Assembly: GCA_029210725.1 (NCBI GenBank)
Contig: JARGFM010000001.1
Span: 1-64,000 of the forward strand
Direction: 5' to 3'
Source of the DNA: Bacteroidales bacterium
Lineage (GTDB): Bacteria > Bacteroidota > Bacteroidia > Bacteroidales > GCA-2748055
DNA length: 64,000 nt
Shown: positions 9,020 through 18,585 of the stretch, in pieces
Numbering within the stretch: the stretch's first letter is position 1
How the letters are laid out: each line of letters begins with the position of its first letter
Notes under the pieces: generated by a model
What the model saw: only the letters and a program-made list of their open reading frames with translations
The model's database searches: none
What the model was told of the DNA's origin: nothing
Made by a program: the position numbers and the translations under genes

Positions 9020-9773
9020 AACCCCCGATACAGCCATTATTCTGGGGACCGGACTGGGAAAAATAGTGGATCACCTGGAGGTGGAACAGGTAGTGGATTA
9101 CGAATCCATCCCTCATTTTCCGGTTTCCACAGTTGAAGGACACGAAGGGAAGCTGATCTCCGGCCGGCTGGGAGAGAAACGCATCCTGGTGATGCAGGGG
9201 AGATTTCACTTCTACGAAGGGTATGCGATGCAGGAGGTGATCTTCCCCATACGGGTGATGAAGCTGCTGGGCATCAAGACCCTGGTGGTCTCCAATGCTG
9301 CCGGGGGAATGAACCCGGATTTCGAGATCGGCGATATCATGCTGATCAATGATCATATCTGCCTGATGCCCAATCCCTTGATTGGAAAACACGATCCCGG
9401 ATTTGGCGCCAGGTTTCCGGATATGAGTCAGACCTACGATCCTGATCTGCTTCAAAAAGCCCGGGACCTCTCTCAGAAGCTGCAGATACCCATCCGGGAA
9501 GGGTGTTATGTAGGTGTAACGGGCCCTACCCTGGAGACCCCCGGGGAGTACCGGTACCTGCGGATTATCGGGGGGGATGCCGTTGGCATGTCGACGGTTC
9601 CTGAGGTCATAGCCGCCCACCAGATGGGAATTGCCATCTTTGCGGTTTCGGTAATCACCGATCTGGGTGTTCCCGGAAAGATCCAGAAACTCACCCATCA
9701 GGATGTGATTGCTGCCGCAGAAAAGACGGCTCCCAAACTCACGGAGTTGATCATCAACATGATCACCGGCTGA
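8967..9773 (+). CDS. Purine nucleoside phosphorylase (trimeric class)
   Basis: A 268-residue enzyme that splits purine nucleosides with phosphate. The family motifs appear in order: AIILGTGLG, MQGRFHFYEGY, VSNAAGGMN and GVTGPTLETPGEYR, then the base-binding VGMSTVPE. Upstream in-frame ATG codons at 8928, 8931 and 8940 exist; I prefer 8967 because relatives begin ML..I....FI.....P..AIILGTGLG. With any of these starts the gene overlaps the end of lpxK, so it is translationally coupled. The symbol could be punA or deoD by convention, so I leave it empty. Confidence 0.93.
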   Translation: MLTAINEAVSFIREQIHETPDTAIILGTGLGKIVDHLEVEQVVDYESIPHFPVSTVEGHEGKLISGRLGEKRILVMQGRFHFYEGYAMQEVIFPIRVMKLLGIKTLVVSNAAGGMNPDFEIGDIMLINDHICLMPNPLIGKHDPGFGARFPDMSQTYDPDLLQKARDLSQKLQIPIREGCYVGVTGPTLETPGEYRYLRIIGGDAVGMSTVPEVIAAHQMGIAIFAVSVITDLGVPGKIQKLTHQDVIAAAEKTAPKLTELIINMITG

Positions 9774-10975
9774 TGCAAAAAGCCGGGGACGGATTTGAAA
9801 AGGGGAGAGTGCTGACCATGTCGGCGATCCACTTTGTACATGATTGCTACACCGCCTTCCTGGCGCCGGCCCTGCCCCTGATCATTGATAAACTCGGTAT
9901 CTCTTACGGGATGACCGGACTGCTGGCGGTGATCCAGCGGATTCCATCCCTCTTTAATCCACTGATCGGCATCATTGCCGAGCGACCGGTGATGCGCCAT
10001 ATGGTGATCTTCTCTCCGGCCCTGACCGCCGTGTTTATGAGTCTGATCGGCCTGGCCCCTGGTTATACCATGCTGGCCGTTTTGCTTTTCTTTTCCGGAA
10101 TCAGTTCTACCCTGTGGCACATTCCCACTCCGGTCATTGTGAAACAAGTCTCCGGAAGCCGGGTGGGGAAAGGGATGAGTTACTATATGGGAGGCGGGGA
10201 GCTGGCCCGGACCGCCGGTCCCATGATCGTCCTGGGAGTGATCAGCTGGTGGGGACTGGAAGGGATGTGGAGAATGATGCCCCTGGGAATCATTGCCTCC
10301 ATGGTCCTCTGGTTCCAGTTCAGGAAAGCCCGGTTTACTCCGCCCTCTTCACCCCGAAAACATCAGGAAGGAAGTTACTGGAAGATCTTCCTGCGTTTTT
10401 CAACAGCCTTTGTTCTCACAGGAGGATTCACCTTCTTTCAGGCGGGTTTGAAGGCCTCTGTTACTTACTTTCTGCCCACCTTCCTTACCTCCACCGGAAA
10501 CTCCCTGCACTATTCCGAGCTGGCCCTGACGGTCCTGCAGCTGGCAGGTGCCATGGGGGCTTTGTTTGCCGGGACCATCAGTGATAAAATAGGCCGGTTC
10601 CGTACCCTGCTGATCATCAGTGTTTTTACCCCCTTGCTGACTTTATTGTTCCTGAAGCTGGAAGGATTCTGGATCTTTCCTGTCTTACTGCCACTGGGCT
10701 TTTTCATCTTCGCCCCCACCTCGGTGATGCTGGCCACGGTGCAGGAACTGGACACGGAAAAGAAGGCATTCGTGAACTCCATCTACATGACCCTGAATTT
10801 TTTTGTAAGTGTGATGGTTTACCCCCTGGTGGGTGCCGCCATCGACAGGCTTGGATTCCTTCCCACCTACCGCTTTATCGCCTACCTGGGATTTGGTGCG
10901 GTGATCATTGTGCTTTTTACCCGGAAAGGCTTGCAGAGGACTACCGGTAAACCAGTCCAACCGCCTTCCTCCTGA
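9773..10975 (+). CDS. MFS transporter, Fsr-like (fosmidomycin-resistance type)
   Basis: A 400-residue major facilitator protein with about 12 hydrophobic segments. The opening MSAIHFVHDCYTAFLAPALP resembles the Fsr group of drug/H+ antiporters, where an HF-x-xD motif in helix 1 is usual. The ATG shares a base with the TGA of the nucleoside phosphorylase (TGATG), so it is translationally coupled to purine salvage. That coupling could point to a nucleoside-type cargo, but sequence alone favours an exporter of unknown substrate. Its 3' end overlaps the converging gene by 35 bp. Confidence 0.85.
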   Translation: MQKAGDGFEKGRVLTMSAIHFVHDCYTAFLAPALPLIIDKLGISYGMTGLLAVIQRIPSLFNPLIGIIAERPVMRHMVIFSPALTAVFMSLIGLAPGYTMLAVLLFFSGISSTLWHIPTPVIVKQVSGSRVGKGMSYYMGGGELARTAGPMIVLGVISWWGLEGMWRMMPLGIIASMVLWFQFRKARFTPPSSPRKHQEGSYWKIFLRFSTAFVLTGGFTFFQAGLKASVTYFLPTFLTSTGNSLHYSELALTVLQLAGAMGALFAGTISDKIGRFRTLLIISVFTPLLTLLFLKLEGFWIFPVLLPLGFFIFAPTSVMLATVQELDTEKKAFVNSIYMTLNFFVSVMVYPLVGAAIDRLGFLPTYRFIAYLGFGAVIIVLFTRKGLQRTTGKPVQPPSS

Positions 10976-13580
10976 CCCATTGCTCCCCGGTAGGGGGGTG
11001 ATATGCCCGGGCATGAATCACGTAAAATCCCATAGCCTGCATGGATCCGTCCTCTCCCTCCCCGTCCCAGGTATAGGTCAGCGTGGGCGCTGCCACATGG
11101 TTGTTGGCCAGGGTTCTGATCCGCCTTCCCTCCAGATCGCTGATCCACAATCCCACCACCCAGTCGAATCCCCCCGTAGCCAGGGTAATGCGAAGCTGGT
11201 CCTGGTAGCCGTCATTATCCGGACTGAACACCTGGGGCTCCACTCCCAGTAATTCCCCGCTATCCCCCTCCGCTGATCTCTGGGAATTTTCCTTTCCGGG
11301 GGTGGCATAGCCTGCGATGGAGGCTGCAGAGTGCCAGTTGTCCGGATCACTTCCCGGCCGGTCCGCGGAGATCCGCTCCAGGCTGATCCCCCGGGGATCC
11401 TGCAGCAGCTCAAGATGCAGGGTCTCACTGTATGCAGCCATATCCACGACCAGTCCGGCCCGGTCGGTCAGGTAAATGATCCCGCTGCTGTTGTTCATGG
11501 CGGGCAGTTCCTCCACCTCCACCCACTGACCGCTTTCCTCCAGCTGGTAGCGGTCCGTCAGCTGAGGCACACAAGCTGTAAGCACCAGGTACTGCCCGGG
11601 AAAAACAAGCCTGGAGCATGAAGAGAGCGCGACGGGATGATCGGGAACCCCCTCCTTCTCCTGCAGGTGTACAGCCAGGTCCTTAAGGTCATAAAAACGG
11701 TCTCCCGGCAGGTAGAGCTCCAGATACTCCGGGTCTCCCTCTTCGGGATCGAACATGATTTCATTTATCACCAAGGATGCAGGGACCGGACCTGAAACAG
11801 CTCCTGCCCGGAACTCGGAGCCGGCCGATTGATTCCCCGCACAATCGCTCAGTCCGGGCAGGGAGAGCCGGTAGGCAGGCCACCCCTGAAAATCCTCCGC
11901 AAAACTCAGGTGAAGGGTCTGTGAGAGTGGACCGGGAAGCTCCACAGACACCGGTTCAGCTCCTCCCGGATTCAGCCGGAATGCCGATCCCTGTGTTTCT
12001 TCCAAACGTAAGGGTTCAGAAAAGTGCAGCTGCATCTCTCCCGGATCCCCCAGACCGCCATAAAGCAATACCGGGGGAGTCCTGTCCGGCAGGAGCTCCT
12101 GAATGCTATTGATCCTGCCCGGTGTTCCTCCTCCGGGATCCTTTGAAAATTTCCAATTTTCGGTAAGTCCGCACAGGTCATCCGGATCAGGCGATTCCAG
12201 CGACCATCCTCCCTCCTTCTTCCAGCCGGGCCCGTCCCAGGGAAGCTTGTAGGCAGTTGCTTGCACCAGGGTCCCCTCCCCGCTGTATAGAGACAAAACA
12301 GCTCCTTCATTGGGAAGGGTCATCCCCTGGCATACTCCAAATTCCTGCGGGCCGATCTCCTGCAGGAAAGCAGACAGCAGATAAGTCCGCTCATTGACCT
12401 TCAGTTCCCACCCCTCCAGGCTGCACAAATAATCCGACCTGTTATAAAGTTCCAGATATTCCGTATCGTAACGAAGCGGTGGTTCGGGATCGGCCATTAC
12501 TTCATTAAAAACCAAATCCCCCCATTGCGCTTCGTTCCTCAGGACCGGGACCAGGGTATCCGGCATCAGATTTCCATCCGGATCGGCCAGGCCGAAAAGC
12601 CGGAGAAGGCAGGGGACCCGGTTCGGGAAGGCCTCGGAAAAGGAGAGCAGAAATTTATCGCCCAGCTCCTTCAGGCTGTCCGGAACCACTCCCCCGGGCC
12701 GCTCTTCAGAAAACAAAAGGATGTGGCTCGAATCCGTAAGAACCACCCTTTCCGAAAAGCTTATCTGCAGATCCCTCTCCCCCACCAGGGCCGAACCGGT
12801 GACCTTCGGTGCGATGGTATCCATCCCGAAGTGGCCTTCCAGGAGGAAGCGGTCCATCCATAAACCCTGGTCCCTGGAGGAGCTGTAACTGTAACGAAGC
12901 ACAAATTGCCTGCCCTGTGGAAACTCTTCCGGGTGGCAGGAGCACAGCCACTGCGGCTCCTGCCCGGCCGGATCGGGGGAGTAGTAAAGGTCGAGCCGTC
13001 CGCTTCCATCCCCCTGTAATCTGAACAGGGGAGCCAGCCCGCCACCCACCTGCTCCTGGTAATTCAGAGAGGTGGAACACAATTCAAAGATCTCCCCCTC
13101 CGCCACCCTCCAGATCTTTACCAGGTCGTCCGAACCCTGGAAATTAACCCCGGCCACAATGCCCTGATAAATCTTCGCTTCGGGCTCACTCCGGACATCC
13201 GCTGCCAAAGCCACTTGCCAGTTATTTTGAGAACTGGGTGCATACTTGTGCCGTATCCGGAAAGAGAGGGAGAAAGTGTCCGCAAAGGACAGGGGCTGGT
13301 GCCACAGAAGCAGGTAGTCGACCCCCTCCTGCACATTATCAAAACAGTGGTGCAGGGAAGAGCCCCCCTCAAGGGGCTCCACGGAATCGCAGCACCACCG
13401 CTCCCGGGGCAGCTGAGTCCAGTCTTCACATAAGCAGTTTTCATGGCATGCCAGACTATCAGTTTCGAAGTCAAACTGGTATTGTCCTGCTAATTTGAAA
13501 GAATACAGGAAAATAAAGAGTGAAAAAAATATAATAAGAGAGAAAAAATGGTGATTTTTGCACTTTGTTAATTTAATCAT
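10941..13580 (-). CDS. Exported protein with two lamin-tail domains and a FlgD-like C-terminal domain
   Basis: An 879-residue exported protein. The reading frame is open further upstream into asd, but ATG 13580 gives a sensible signal peptide with a long hydrophobic stretch before LAGQYQF. Two lamin-tail domains are recognisable from [11 protein letters not shown]...EYLELYNRS and [19 protein letters not shown]. They alternate with Ig-like segments of the LHFSEPL type. The last 90 residues have the FlgD-like pattern [13 protein letters not shown] ... TWDGEG. No clear T9SS sorting domain is present. It is probably a surface or periplasmic structural protein of unknown partner. Its start lies 7 bp from the asd start on the other strand. 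Confidence 0.8.
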   Translation of the reverse strand: MIKLTKCKNHHFFSLIIFFSLFIFLYSFKLAGQYQFDFETDSLACHENCLCEDWTQLPRERWCCDSVEPLEGGSSLHHCFDNVQEGVDYLLLWHQPLSFADTFSLSFRIRHKYAPSSQNNWQVALAADVRSEPEAKIYQGIVAGVNFQGSDDLVKIWRVAEGEIFELCSTSLNYQEQVGGGLAPLFRLQGDGSGRLDLYYSPDPAGQEPQWLCSCHPEEFPQGRQFVLRYSYSSSRDQGLWMDRFLLEGHFGMDTIAPKVTGSALVGERDLQISFSERVVLTDSSHILLFSEERPGGVVPDSLKELGDKFLLSFSEAFPNRVPCLLRLFGLADPDGNLMPDTLVPVLRNEAQWGDLVFNEVMADPEPPLRYDTEYLELYNRSDYLCSLEGWELKVNERTYLLSAFLQEIGPQEFGVCQGMTLPNEGAVLSLYSGEGTLVQATAYKLPWDGPGWKKEGGWSLESPDPDDLCGLTENWKFSKDPGGGTPGRINSIQELLPDRTPPVLLYGGLGDPGEMQLHFSEPLRLEETQGSAFRLNPGGAEPVSVELPGPLSQTLHLSFAEDFQGWPAYRLSLPGLSDCAGNQSAGSEFRAGAVSGPVPASLVINEIMFDPEEGDPEYLELYLPGDRFYDLKDLAVHLQEKEGVPDHPVALSSCSRLVFPGQYLVLTACVPQLTDRYQLEESGQWVEVEELPAMNNSSGIIYLTDRAGLVVDMAAYSETLHLELLQDPRGISLERISADRPGSDPDNWHSAASIAGYATPGKENSQRSAEGDSGELLGVEPQVFSPDNDGYQDQLRITLATGGFDWVVGLWISDLEGRRIRTLANNHVAAPTLTYTWDGEGEDGSMQAMGFYVIHARAYHPPTGEQWVRRKAVGLVYR

Positions 13581-13587
13581 TGAGCGC

Positions 13588-14595
13588 ATGAAAGTAGCTG
13601 TAGTTGGTGTAAGCGGAGCCGTCGGACAGGAGTTCCTGCGGGTATTGGAGGAAAGAGCCTTCCCCCTGGATGAACTGGTATTGTTCGGATCGTCGCGCAG
13701 TGCGGGGGCCCGGTACACATTTATGGGAAAGACCCTTACCGTAAAAGAGCTGAAGGAAAACGACGATTTTAAGGACATTGACATTGCTTTAACTTCTGCC
13801 GGAGGAGGCACTTCCAAAAAATTTGCTTCCACGATCACTAAATACGGGACCATCATGATCGATAACTCCTCTGCCTTCCGGATGGATGAGGATGTGCCCC
13901 TGGTGGTTCCCGAGGTAAACCCCGGGGACCTGCACAAGCTCCCCAGGAACATTGTGGCAAATCCAAACTGCACCACCATCCAGATGGTCGTCTGCCTGAA
14001 ACCCATCCACGACCTCTCTCCCATTAAGCGGGTTCACGCGGCCACTTACCAGGCTGCCAGCGGCGCAGGGGCTGCTGCCATGACCGAGCTGGAGCAACAG
14101 ATGCGCCAGATAGTATCAGGCGACCCGGTTATCGTCGAGAAGTTCCAGTATCAGCTGGCTCTCAACCTGATCCCACATGTTGATGTGTTCAAAGAGAACG
14201 GATACACCGGTGAAGAGATGAAAATGTACAACGAGTCGCGTAAAATCATGCATTCTGATATGCAGGTGAGTTCCACCTGTGTCAGGGTACCGGTCCTTCG
14301 CAACCACTCAGAGGCCATCTGGGTGGAAACGGAAGAGGCGCTTGAACTGGACCAGGTAAGAAAGGCTCTCGGGAATGCACAGGGGATCACCCTGCAGGAC
14401 GATCCTGCAAACAACATTTATCCCATGCCCTTGGGATCGGCCGGCAAGGATGATATTTTTGTAGGCAGGCTGCGCAAAGATCTGGCCAATGAAAAAGGGC
14501 TCACCTTCTGGTGCGTTGGCGACCAGATCAAAAAAGGTGCAGCACTGAATGCTGTTCAGATCGCCGAATATATGATCGGAAAGGGCCTGGTTTAA
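13588..14595 (+). CDS. asd: Aspartate-semialdehyde dehydrogenase
   Basis: A 335-residue NADP-dependent enzyme of the aspartate family pathway, making aspartate semialdehyde for lysine/diaminopimelate, threonine and methionine. The Rossmann opening [20 protein letters not shown] fixes the start at ATG 13588 rather than the ATG ten codons earlier. The catalytic Cys128 lies in [10 protein letters not shown], and the substrate-binding region [14 protein letters not shown] follows. It is head-to-head with the lamin-tail gene. Confidence 0.97.
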   Translation: MKVAVVGVSGAVGQEFLRVLEERAFPLDELVLFGSSRSAGARYTFMGKTLTVKELKENDDFKDIDIALTSAGGGTSKKFASTITKYGTIMIDNSSAFRMDEDVPLVVPEVNPGDLHKLPRNIVANPNCTTIQMVVCLKPIHDLSPIKRVHAATYQAASGAGAAAMTELEQQMRQIVSGDPVIVEKFQYQLALNLIPHVDVFKENGYTGEEMKMYNESRKIMHSDMQVSSTCVRVPVLRNHSEAIWVETEEALELDQVRKALGNAQGITLQDDPANNIYPMPLGSAGKDDIFVGRLRKDLANEKGLTFWCVGDQIKKGAALNAVQIAEYMIGKGLV

Positions 14596-14621
14596 GGGGC
14601 CGGACCGATTCTCAGCCGGTT

Positions 14622-15812
14622 CTAGTACAACAGGTCGTTGTAAGGGTAGCGCTGCACATGGATCTCTTTTACCTTTTGGTATAACTGATCTTTCAGCTCA
14701 TCGATATTTGATTTCTTCAGAGCGGATATGAAGAGAGAGCCGGGATGTTTCCGGGTCCAGTCCCTGATATGATCGTCCAGGCTCAGATTTTCCTTTGTGG
14801 CAAGTGTCAGGTCATCCTTTTCCTTCCGGATATAGGAATAGGCATCGGTCTTATTGAAGACCAGCAAAACAGGAATGTCGCTTCCGCCCAACTCCCTCAG
14901 CGTAGTTTCCACCACTTCAATCTGCTCCTCATAATTGGGATGGGAGATATCCACCACGTGTAACAGGATATCGGCCTCCCTGACCTCATCCAGGGTCGAT
15001 TTAAAAGACTCCACCAGGTGGGTGGGGAGTTTCCTGATAAAACCCACGGTATCGGACAAAAGAAAAGGAAGGTTCTCCACCACCACCTTGCGTACCGTGG
15101 TATCGAGGGTGGCAAAGAGCTTATCTTCGGCAAAGACCTTCGATTTACTTAGCAGATTCATCAGGGTGGACTTCCCGGCATTGGTATAACCCACCAGGGC
15201 CACCCGCACCATTTTGCCCCGGTTCTTGCGCTGAACCATCATCTGTTTATCAATCCTGGTGAGCTGTACCTTCAAATTGGCGATCCGGTCACGGATAATC
15301 CGCCGGTCTGTCTCAATCTCTGTCTCACCAGGTCCTCTTAATCCGATTCCCCCCCGCTGGCGCTCCAGGTGTGTCCACATGCGGGTCAGCCTGGGCAGCA
15401 AATACTGGTACTGTGCAAGTTCCACCTGGGTCTTGGCATGGGCCGTCTGCGCCCGGCCGGCAAAAATATCGAGAATCAGGTTGGTGCGATCCAGAATCCT
15501 GCAGTTGAGTTCACGCTCAATATTGCGAAGTTGCGAAGGGCTCAGTTCATCATCAAAGATGACCATATCGATCTCTTCTTTCTTCACATACTCCTCCACC
15601 TCCTGAAGCTTTCCCGAACCGATAAAGGTTTTTGGATGGGGAACTTCGAGGCGCTGAGTAAAAACAGCTCGCCGGTCCGCACCGGCTGTATCTGCAAGAA
15701 AAGCGAGCTCCTCCAGGTATTCCCTGGCCATCTCCTCGGTCTGGTCCCGGGTAATTACTCCCACCAGAACGGCTGTTTCCCGTTGCGGCCTGTGATCCCA
15801 ATAGTCTCCCAT
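14622..15812 (-). CDS. hflX: GTPase HflX
   Basis: A 396-residue ribosome-associated GTPase that splits stalled 70S ribosomes. The N-terminal HflX domain contains the glycine-rich GQ(R/K)GGIGLRGPGETEIE-type segment (here RQRGGIGLRGPGETEIE), followed by a coiled coil and the GTPase domain with GYTNAGKST (G1), DTVGF (G3) and NKTD (G4). ATG 15812 is chosen because upstream frame extension is hydrophobic and overlaps the promoter. It converges with asd, 26 bp apart. Confidence 0.94.
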   Translation of the reverse strand: MGDYWDHRPQRETAVLVGVITRDQTEEMAREYLEELAFLADTAGADRRAVFTQRLEVPHPKTFIGSGKLQEVEEYVKKEEIDMVIFDDELSPSQLRNIERELNCRILDRTNLILDIFAGRAQTAHAKTQVELAQYQYLLPRLTRMWTHLERQRGGIGLRGPGETEIETDRRIIRDRIANLKVQLTRIDKQMMVQRKNRGKMVRVALVGYTNAGKSTLMNLLSKSKVFAEDKLFATLDTTVRKVVVENLPFLLSDTVGFIRKLPTHLVESFKSTLDEVREADILLHVVDISHPNYEEQIEVVETTLRELGGSDIPVLLVFNKTDAYSYIRKEKDDLTLATKENLSLDDHIRDWTRKHPGSLFISALKKSNIDELKDQLYQKVKEIHVQRYPYNDLLY

Positions 15813-15829
15813 AATGATGTACAAGGGCA

Positions 15830-15837
15830 CAAAAATA
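15830..15837 (-). promoter_or_regulatory. Likely -7 box of hflX
   Basis: TATTTTTG on the minus strand, a full TAnnTTTG match, lies 17 nt before the hflX start. No good -33 box is visible at the usual distance. Confidence 0.45.
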
Positions 15838-15899
15838 GCAAATACTACGCTGGAAAGCATAATAAAATACAGGCTATCCTCGTAATAATGTCCTCCGCC

Positions 15900-15929
15900 A
15901 AAAAAGAAAGCCCCCCGCAGGGGAGGGCT
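15900..15929 (-). terminator. Rho-independent terminator after the 16-kb lipoprotein gene
   Basis: On the minus strand the GC hairpin AGCCCTCCCC/GGGGGGCT is followed by TTCTTTTTT. It lies about 97 nt past the stop of the lipoprotein gene at 16026 and upstream of hflX. Confidence 0.6.
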
Positions 15930-16025
15930 CCCGAAAAAATTCCACACTCAATGACTGATTCTCTACGAGAGATTCAACAACCTGCCTGGCAGAGGCTTCA
16001 GCAGCATTCAGAGTATTCCAAAGCT

Positions 16026-17204
16026 CTAGTAGATATATTGCCGGTTGGCATAAATGGCATTACGAATGGCCGGTTTAATGGTCTCTGTACACATAAGCAC
16101 CATATCCACATCTGTTGGGAAGGGGAGCTTCTCCTGCCGGGTCATTATCAGGGCTTCCTCGGTAAGAGCACCCTCATCCCCGATGGACCTGGCTGAGAAG
16201 TGCTCGAACTGGTTGGCTGCACCAAAAGGCTCCTTCTGGATCAGCCTCTCCGGATCGAGTGAAAGGATTTCCACCTCTCCTCTGATCTCCACACTCTTAA
16301 ATTGCCGTGTTTCGATCAAGGTACAGGTTATCTCCTTGAATTTCTGAAGCTTTATATCATTCCCTGCCGTATCTTTCATCACGTTTCCCTGGGCATCCAG
16401 GACATAATCAAAGCCATCGGATATTTTTTTTGTGAATATCTGGTCTGTATCCTTTACATCATCCGGCGATACCATGATAGAGAGCAGTTTTACAAAAACC
16501 GCATAATCGTAGACCGCACTTTCATCCACATGTTTGAAATGGTATTCCACCCATTCATTGCCAAGGCCCCTGGTATCAAAGGAGATCAGATCCTCTTCTA
16601 CCAAAGGGGGCAGCTGAAGCGGGGACTGGTTATTAACCTCAACGATTACTTTGCTGATCCCTTTCATACGGGCATCGTAGATCAGTGCATCGATATTCTC
16701 AAACTGTCCGCCACTGTACTCAGATGCTTTGACCAACTGATAATAAGCTTCGCGGTAATCCTCCTTCTGAAGAGCATTTTCGAGCAATCCTTTCCCGTTG
16801 TTATAGAAATAGTCGGCTGCCTTGCGTTTGGAAGCGATCATCTCTGCATCGTAGTCCACATACTCATAGCGGTAGGTCTTCCCGTCCACAGTCATCGGAG
16901 TAACTGTACGGACCTGCCTTTGACGTTCCTTGAGCATGTTGTAGCGGCTGAAAATTTCATCATAGTTATCGGGATTGTTCTCCGCCTTCAGAAACTTGAT
17001 TCTTTCCAGGTCCCGCTCATTGGCAAGGCGGTAGGCCCTGTCCATTTCCGCAGCATCGACGGCATCTGGCTTTCTGATCAGTTTTTTAACACTCTTATCA
17101 ATGACCGCATCGTAGTTCCCCTGTTGAAGCTTCTTGGTAGTGGATCCACATCCTGATAGCAGTAAAACTGCCATAAATAAAGTAAAAATTTTACGCATGG
17201 TCAT
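16026..17204 (-). CDS. Lipoprotein of unknown function
   Basis: A 392-residue lipoprotein with signal peptide and lipobox LSGC at about residues 16-19. The mature part opens with helical, TPR-like sequence (LQQGNYDAVIDKSVKKLIRKPDAVDA, written here in two parts: LQQGNYDAVIDKS then VKKLIRKP), then a mixed alpha/beta region. I do not recognise a named family; similar lipoproteins are common in Bacteroidota. It lies downstream of the TonB-type gene on the same strand, with a terminator between them, so it is likely transcribed separately. The alternative start at residue 3 changes nothing. Confidence 0.65.
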   Translation of the reverse strand: MTMRKIFTLFMAVLLLSGCGSTTKKLQQGNYDAVIDKSVKKLIRKPDAVDAAEMDRAYRLANERDLERIKFLKAENNPDNYDEIFSRYNMLKERQRQVRTVTPMTVDGKTYRYEYVDYDAEMIASKRKAADYFYNNGKGLLENALQKEDYREAYYQLVKASEYSGGQFENIDALIYDARMKGISKVIVEVNNQSPLQLPPLVEEDLISFDTRGLGNEWVEYHFKHVDESAVYDYAVFVKLLSIMVSPDDVKDTDQIFTKKISDGFDYVLDAQGNVMKDTAGNDIKLQKFKEITCTLIETRQFKSVEIRGEVEILSLDPERLIQKEPFGAANQFEHFSARSIGDEGALTEEALIMTRQEKLPFPTDVDMVLMCTETIKPAIRNAIYANRQYIY

Positions 17205-17270
17205 TCAAGATTTAGTATGCAGTTTCCGTATACGAGGCTTAAACAAAAAGGTTCCCGGGATTTTTCCATC

Positions 17271-17297
17271 AAAAAAGCCGGCTTAAAGCCGGCTTTC
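17271..17297 (-). terminator. Rho-independent terminator of the TonB-type gene
   Basis: A near-perfect palindrome, AAAGCCGGCTT paired with AAGCCGGCTTT, is followed by six T on the minus strand. It starts about 25 nt after the stop at 17322. Confidence 0.8.
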
Positions 17298-17321
17298 AAT
17301 AATAAGGTATTTCAGGAGCCT

Positions 17322-18011
17322 TTACTGAAGTACAAAGTTAATGGGAAAAGTAAAGAGAACCTTAACTGCTTTCCCACGCTGTTTTCCAGGGGTCCACCTG
17401 GGTGAAGACATAACCACCCTGATGGCCTCCTTGTCCAGGGCTGAATCCACGCTGCGCACAACAACTGCGTCCACAACCTTTCCGGTTCTGTCTACTGCAA
17501 ACTGAACAATAACACGTCCGCTTACCCCGTTCTCAGCAGCAATCTCGGGATACTGGAGGTTCTGGGCAATATACTTTCTGAACTCTGTAGCAGGTTCGCC
17601 GCCATTGAAAGTCGGCATATCCTCCACAATATAGAATACCTCCTCTTCTTCAATATCTTCACTATCATCCCCGATCATGCTGGTGAAGTCGTATTCGGTG
17701 TTCTCAGTAGCTTCCATATCGAAATCGAATTCATCTTCGATTTCCACATCGTCATCTACAATGTCAAGCACCTCAGCAACCTTGGGCTGCTCGGGCTTTG
17801 GTTCCGGTTTTGGCTCCTCTCTTCGTGTAATCTGCATCATCTCGTCCTCGAACTCAATTTCAGAGACCACATTCTCGTCAATGTCCTTGTCCTCGCCTTT
17901 TGTCCACTCAAAGGCTACCAGCACAATGGCAAGAGTTACAACCAGTCCGATCTGGATGAACATCCCTTTCCTTTTTTCGAGATCAGCCGTTTTCGATTTC
18001 TTAAGTTCCAT
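17322..18011 (-). CDS. TonB-type energy transducer
   Basis: A 229-residue inner-membrane protein that would pass proton-motive energy to outer-membrane receptors. There is one membrane helix near residues 17-35, then an acidic and Pro/Glu/Lys-rich periplasmic spacer (EEPKPEPKPEQPKV), and a C-terminal TonB domain with YPEIAAENGVSGRVIVQFAV and the final SPRWTPGKQRGKAVKV segment. A TTG at 18032 is in frame but falls right behind the -7 box, so I use ATG 18011. No exbB/exbD genes are adjacent. Confidence 0.88.
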   Translation of the reverse strand: MELKKSKTADLEKRKGMFIQIGLVVTLAIVLVAFEWTKGEDKDIDENVVSEIEFEDEMMQITRREEPKPEPKPEQPKVAEVLDIVDDDVEIEDEFDFDMEATENTEYDFTSMIGDDSEDIEEEEVFYIVEDMPTFNGGEPATEFRKYIAQNLQYPEIAAENGVSGRVIVQFAVDRTGKVVDAVVVRSVDSALDKEAIRVVMSSPRWTPGKQRGKAVKVLFTFPINFVLQ

Positions 18012-18032
18012 GTCACTTGTGAATTTGGGCAA

Positions 18033-18066
18033 TAAAAATAGTGATTTACTTATGATAATTCAAAAA
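18033..18066 (-). promoter_or_regulatory. Promoter of the TonB-type gene
   Basis: On the minus strand TTTTTG (18066-18061) is followed after 20 nt by TATTTTTA (18040-18033), a close match to the Bacteroidota -33/-7 pair. The start codon lies 21 nt downstream. Confidence 0.55.
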
Positions 18067-18127
18067 GAATTTGATCAAACATTTAATATATATCAGAGAT
18101 ACATCAAAAATTCTGCCAATCTGCCAT

Positions 18128-18157
18128 TTTGTACTTGCGATTTTTTTAATAATTTTG
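18128..18157 (+). promoter_or_regulatory. Promoter of tRNA-Ala
   Basis: TTTG at 18128-18131 and TAATTTTG at 18150-18157 (18-nt spacer) match the Bacteroidota promoter consensus. The tRNA begins 9 nt after the -7 box. Confidence 0.6.
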
Positions 18158-18166
18158 CCAGGCATT

Positions 18167-18240
18167 GGGGCATTAGCTCAGTTGGCTAGAGCGTTTGACT
18201 GGCAGTCAAGAGGTCATCGGTTCGATTCCGATATGCTCCA
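18167..18240 (+). tRNA. tRNA-Ala (anticodon GGC)
   Basis: A 74-nt cloverleaf. The acceptor stem GGGGCAT/ATGCTCC contains the G3-U70 wobble pair that marks alanine tRNAs. The D-arm AGCTCAGTTGG, anticodon loop CTGGCAG with anticodon GGC, and T-arm GGTTCGATTCC are all normal. The 3' CCA is not encoded. The 3' half from the anticodon loop onward is repeated exactly at 20374, marking this gene as the insertion site of the segment downstream. Confidence 0.95.
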
Positions 18241-18262
18241 CACAGAGAATCAAAGGGTTACA
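18199..18262 (+). repeat. Direct repeat, copy 1 (tRNA-Ala 3' half plus flank)
   Basis: Matches 20374-20437: the first 43 nt are identical, and the following 21 nt differ at only three positions (18242, 18248 and 18260). Confidence 0.9.
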
Positions 18263-18292
18263 GATTTCAAGATTTGTAACCCTTTCTTTTTT
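18252..18292 (+). terminator. Terminator of tRNA-Ala
   Basis: AAAGGGTTACA at 18252-18262 pairs with TGTAACCCTTT at 18275-18285, followed by CTTTTTT. Confidence 0.85.
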
Positions 18293-18382
18293 ACCAGATT
18301 TTTGCCAGACAGCCGATCAAAAGGGCGATTATGCACACACTGTACACTATGTAATGAACGATTTAACAGTACACATCAAATA

Positions 18383-18423
18383 TATAACTAATTGGTTAGT
18401 TATATTAACTAAATCGTTAGTTA
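18383..18423. repeat. Paired palindromes, copy 1
   Basis: Two dyads lie 21 bp apart: TATAACTAA-4 nt-TTAGTTATA at 18383-18404 and TAACTAA-4 nt-TTAGTTA at 18406-18423. The same pair recurs at 20535-20574 beyond the other end of the cassette. The spacing of two helical turns suggests a protein-binding site, either an operator or an arm site for a recombinase. The rest of the 345-nt gap 18241-18585 holds only the tRNA terminator and the promoter of the next gene. Confidence 0.7.
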
Positions 18424-18527
18424 TTTATAGAGAGTAGTGGGAAAAACAATTCTCTTGACCACTTCAGGCCGATTCTGGTTTATTGTTTGACAATTGGCGC
18501 CAATCATAACATGATCAAGGCAATTGA

Positions 18528-18558
18528 TTGACTTTCTGCTCAAATTCTCCTATTTTTA
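18528..18558 (+). promoter_or_regulatory. Promoter of the TolB/TPR gene
   Basis: TTG at 18528-18530, a 20-nt spacer, then TATTTTTA at 18551-18558, 27 nt upstream of the start codon. Confidence 0.5.
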
Positions 18559-18585
18559 GTTACCCTTACCAAAGCATTCACCCTA

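Noticed and set aside
13590-14024. Upstream extension of the lamin-tail frame into asd
   Set aside because: The extra residues are antisense to the conserved asd coding sequence and lack homology; a normal signal peptide begins at 13580.
16302-17156. A 284-codon open frame on the plus strand
   Set aside because: Antisense to the 392-residue lipoprotein gene, with no start context or known domain.
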